From Flavobacterium crassostreae (GTDB lineage: Bacteria > Bacteroidota > Bacteroidia > Flavobacteriales > Flavobacteriaceae): a DNA stretch of 64,000 nucleotides. Each line of letters starts with the position of its first letter. The stretch's first letter is position 1. Location: the NCBI RefSeq assembly GCF_001831475.1, contig NZ_CP017688.1, forward strand, positions 62,001-126,000, written 5' to 3'. A model generated the notes under the pieces. It was given only the letters and a program-made list of their open reading frames with translations. It had not been told where the DNA came from and ran no database searches. A program made the translations under genes and the position numbers. Shown piece after piece: positions 62,784-64,000 of the stretch.

Positions 62784-64000
62784 ATGATTCCACAATTATT
62801 TGTAGAAAGTATCGATTTAGGTGATGGAAGAAACATCACAATCGAAACAGGTCGTTTAGCCAAACAAGCAGACGGATCTGTAGTAATTAGAATAGGTAAA
62901 ACGGTTATATTAGGAACAGTAGTATCTTCTAGAAAAGCAAGTCCAGGTATCGACTTTTTACCCCTTACGGTAGATTATCGCGAAAAATTTGCTGCAGCAG
63001 GACGTTTTCCTGGTGGTTTCTTTAAGAGAGAAGCAAGACCAAGTGATAGCGAAGTGTTAACCATGCGTTTAGTAGACCGTGTTTTACGTCCGCTTTTTCC
63101 GGATGATTACCATGCCGAAGTTCAGGTAATGATTCAATTGATGTCTCATGACGAAGATGTTATGCCAGATGCACTTGCAGGTCTTGCAGCATCAGCAGCA
63201 TTAGCTTTGTCTGACATTCCTTTTGAAACATTAATATCTGAAGCAAGAGTTGGTCGTATCGACGGGAAATTTATTATTAACCCAAGCCGTGCTCAATTAG
63301 AATTATCTGACATCGATATGATGATTGGAGCTTCTATGGATTCTATCGCAATGGTAGAGGGTGAAATGAAAGAAATCTCAGAAGCAGAAATGCTGGAAGC
63401 AATTAAATTTGCACACGAACATATTAAAAACCAAATTGCTGCTCAACTACGTTTGCAAGCTGCTTTTGGTAAAAAAGAAGTTCGTACCTACGAAGGAGAA
63501 AGAGAAGACGAAGCTATTTACGCTAAAGTAAAGGCAGCGTCTTACGATAAAATTTATGCTATTGCAAGCAAAGGTTCTTCTAAACAAGAACGCACAGCAG
63601 CCTTTGAAGAAGTAAAAGAAGAAGTGAAAGCATTGTTTACGGAAGAAGAATTAGCAGTTGATGGCGATTTAGTTTCTAAATACTTCAAAAAAACCAACAA
63701 AGAAGCCGTACGTAACGTAACCCTAGATTTAGGAACACGTCTAGACGGAAGAAAAACTACCGAAATCCGACCTATCTGGTGTGAAGTAGATTATTTACCA
63801 TCAGTACACGGATCGGCATTATTCACCCGTGGAGAAACGCAAGCATTGGCTACAGCAACTTTAGGGACCTCTAGAGAAGCCAACCAAATTGACTCGCCAT
63901 CACAACAAGGTGAAGAGAAATTCTACTTACATTATAACTTCCCTCCTTTCTCAACTGGTGAAGCGCGTCCTTTGAGAGGAACTTCAAGAAGAGAAGTAGG
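62784..64000 (+). CDS. pnp: Polyribonucleotide nucleotidyltransferase (PNPase), partial
   Basis: PNPase degrades RNA from the 3' end using phosphate. The frame begins at ATG 62784 and runs off the window after about 405 codons, in the middle of the second RNase PH domain. The first RNase PH domain shows [39 protein letters not shown] and [19 protein letters not shown]; the second begins [20 protein letters not shown] and [19 protein letters not shown]. The KH and S1 domains lie beyond the window. It is 181 bp after the rpsO terminator, so it probably has its own promoter too. Confidence 0.96.
   Translation, partial: MIPQLFVESIDLGDGRNITIETGRLAKQADGSVVIRIGKTVILGTVVSSRKASPGIDFLPLTVDYREKFAAAGRFPGGFFKREARPSDSEVLTMRLVDRVLRPLFPDDYHAEVQVMIQLMSHDEDVMPDALAGLAASAALALSDIPFETLISEARVGRIDGKFIINPSRAQLELSDIDMMIGASMDSIAMVEGEMKEISEAEMLEAIKFAHEHIKNQIAAQLRLQAAFGKKEVRTYEGEREDEAIYAKVKAASYDKIYAIASKGSSKQERTAAFEEVKEEVKALFTEEELAVDGDLVSKYFKKTNKEAVRNVTLDLGTRLDGRKTTEIRPIWCEVDYLPSVHGSALFTRGETQALATATLGTSREANQIDSPSQQGEEKFYLHYNFPPFSTGEARPLRGTSRREV

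Overview
The window comes from an AT-rich member of the Bacteroidota, almost certainly Flavobacteriaceae and probably Flavobacterium. It carries gliding-motility and type IX secretion genes (gldK-L-M-N, gldB, gldC), an exosortase F pair, many TAnnTTTG-type -7 promoter elements characteristic of this phylum, a flavobacterial DnaG without zinc ligands, and families known mainly from Bacteroidota (GSCFA, DUF4230, DUF5522, ISAon1-type insertion sequences).

Layout. 1-8.4 kb: the end of a secreted protein, a small HEXXH membrane protein, a DUF5522 gene, urocanate hydratase, a DUF4136 lipoprotein, threonine dehydratase (ilvA) behind what looks like a leader-peptide attenuator, a truncated globin and an aromatic amino acid hydroxylase. 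8.4-20 kb: housekeeping genes (alaS, der, era), an M23 peptidase-MerR pair, a LemA/TPM-domain cluster and two tandem initiator tRNAs. 20-24 kb is the clearest mobile region: an ISAon1-like element (ISL3-like transposase) has inserted into another copy of itself with an 8-bp target duplication, followed by an intact IS1595-family element. 24.6-31.4 kb: an acyltransferase-like gene, a divergent lipid kinase/App1 phosphatase pair, an ABC-F ATPase, DUF983 and a FAD oxidoreductase. 31.4-40 kb: the gldKLMN operon on the minus strand, then a degenerate ureohydrolase coupled to topA. 40.2-42.5 kb: an AT-rich two-gene cassette that I do not recognise (a four-helix coiled-coil membrane protein plus a membrane-anchored VWA-like protein), which is the best candidate in the window for an undescribed system. 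42.6-49.4 kb: miaB, a sigma-54 activator without a sensor domain, lptE, a TPR-like gene, secG and groES-groEL. 49.5-57.4 kb: gldC-gldB, nadE, a LuxR-type response regulator, dnaG, a polyprenyl synthase, rlmN and an O-methyltransferase. 57.4-64 kb: a DedA protein, a beta-CASP RNase next to an ATP-cone nuclease, xrtF and its partner, a GAF/fRMsr protein, rpsO and the first part of pnp.

The genes mostly serve envelope biogenesis and motility (T9SS core GldKLM/N, GldB/C, LptE, SecG, XrtF, M23, DedA) and translation or RNA metabolism (AlaS, Der, Era, MiaB, RlmN, S15, PNPase, ABC-F, beta-CASP RNase). Several intergenic gaps are filled by two families of degenerate dispersed repeats. No rRNA genes or CRISPR arrays were seen.
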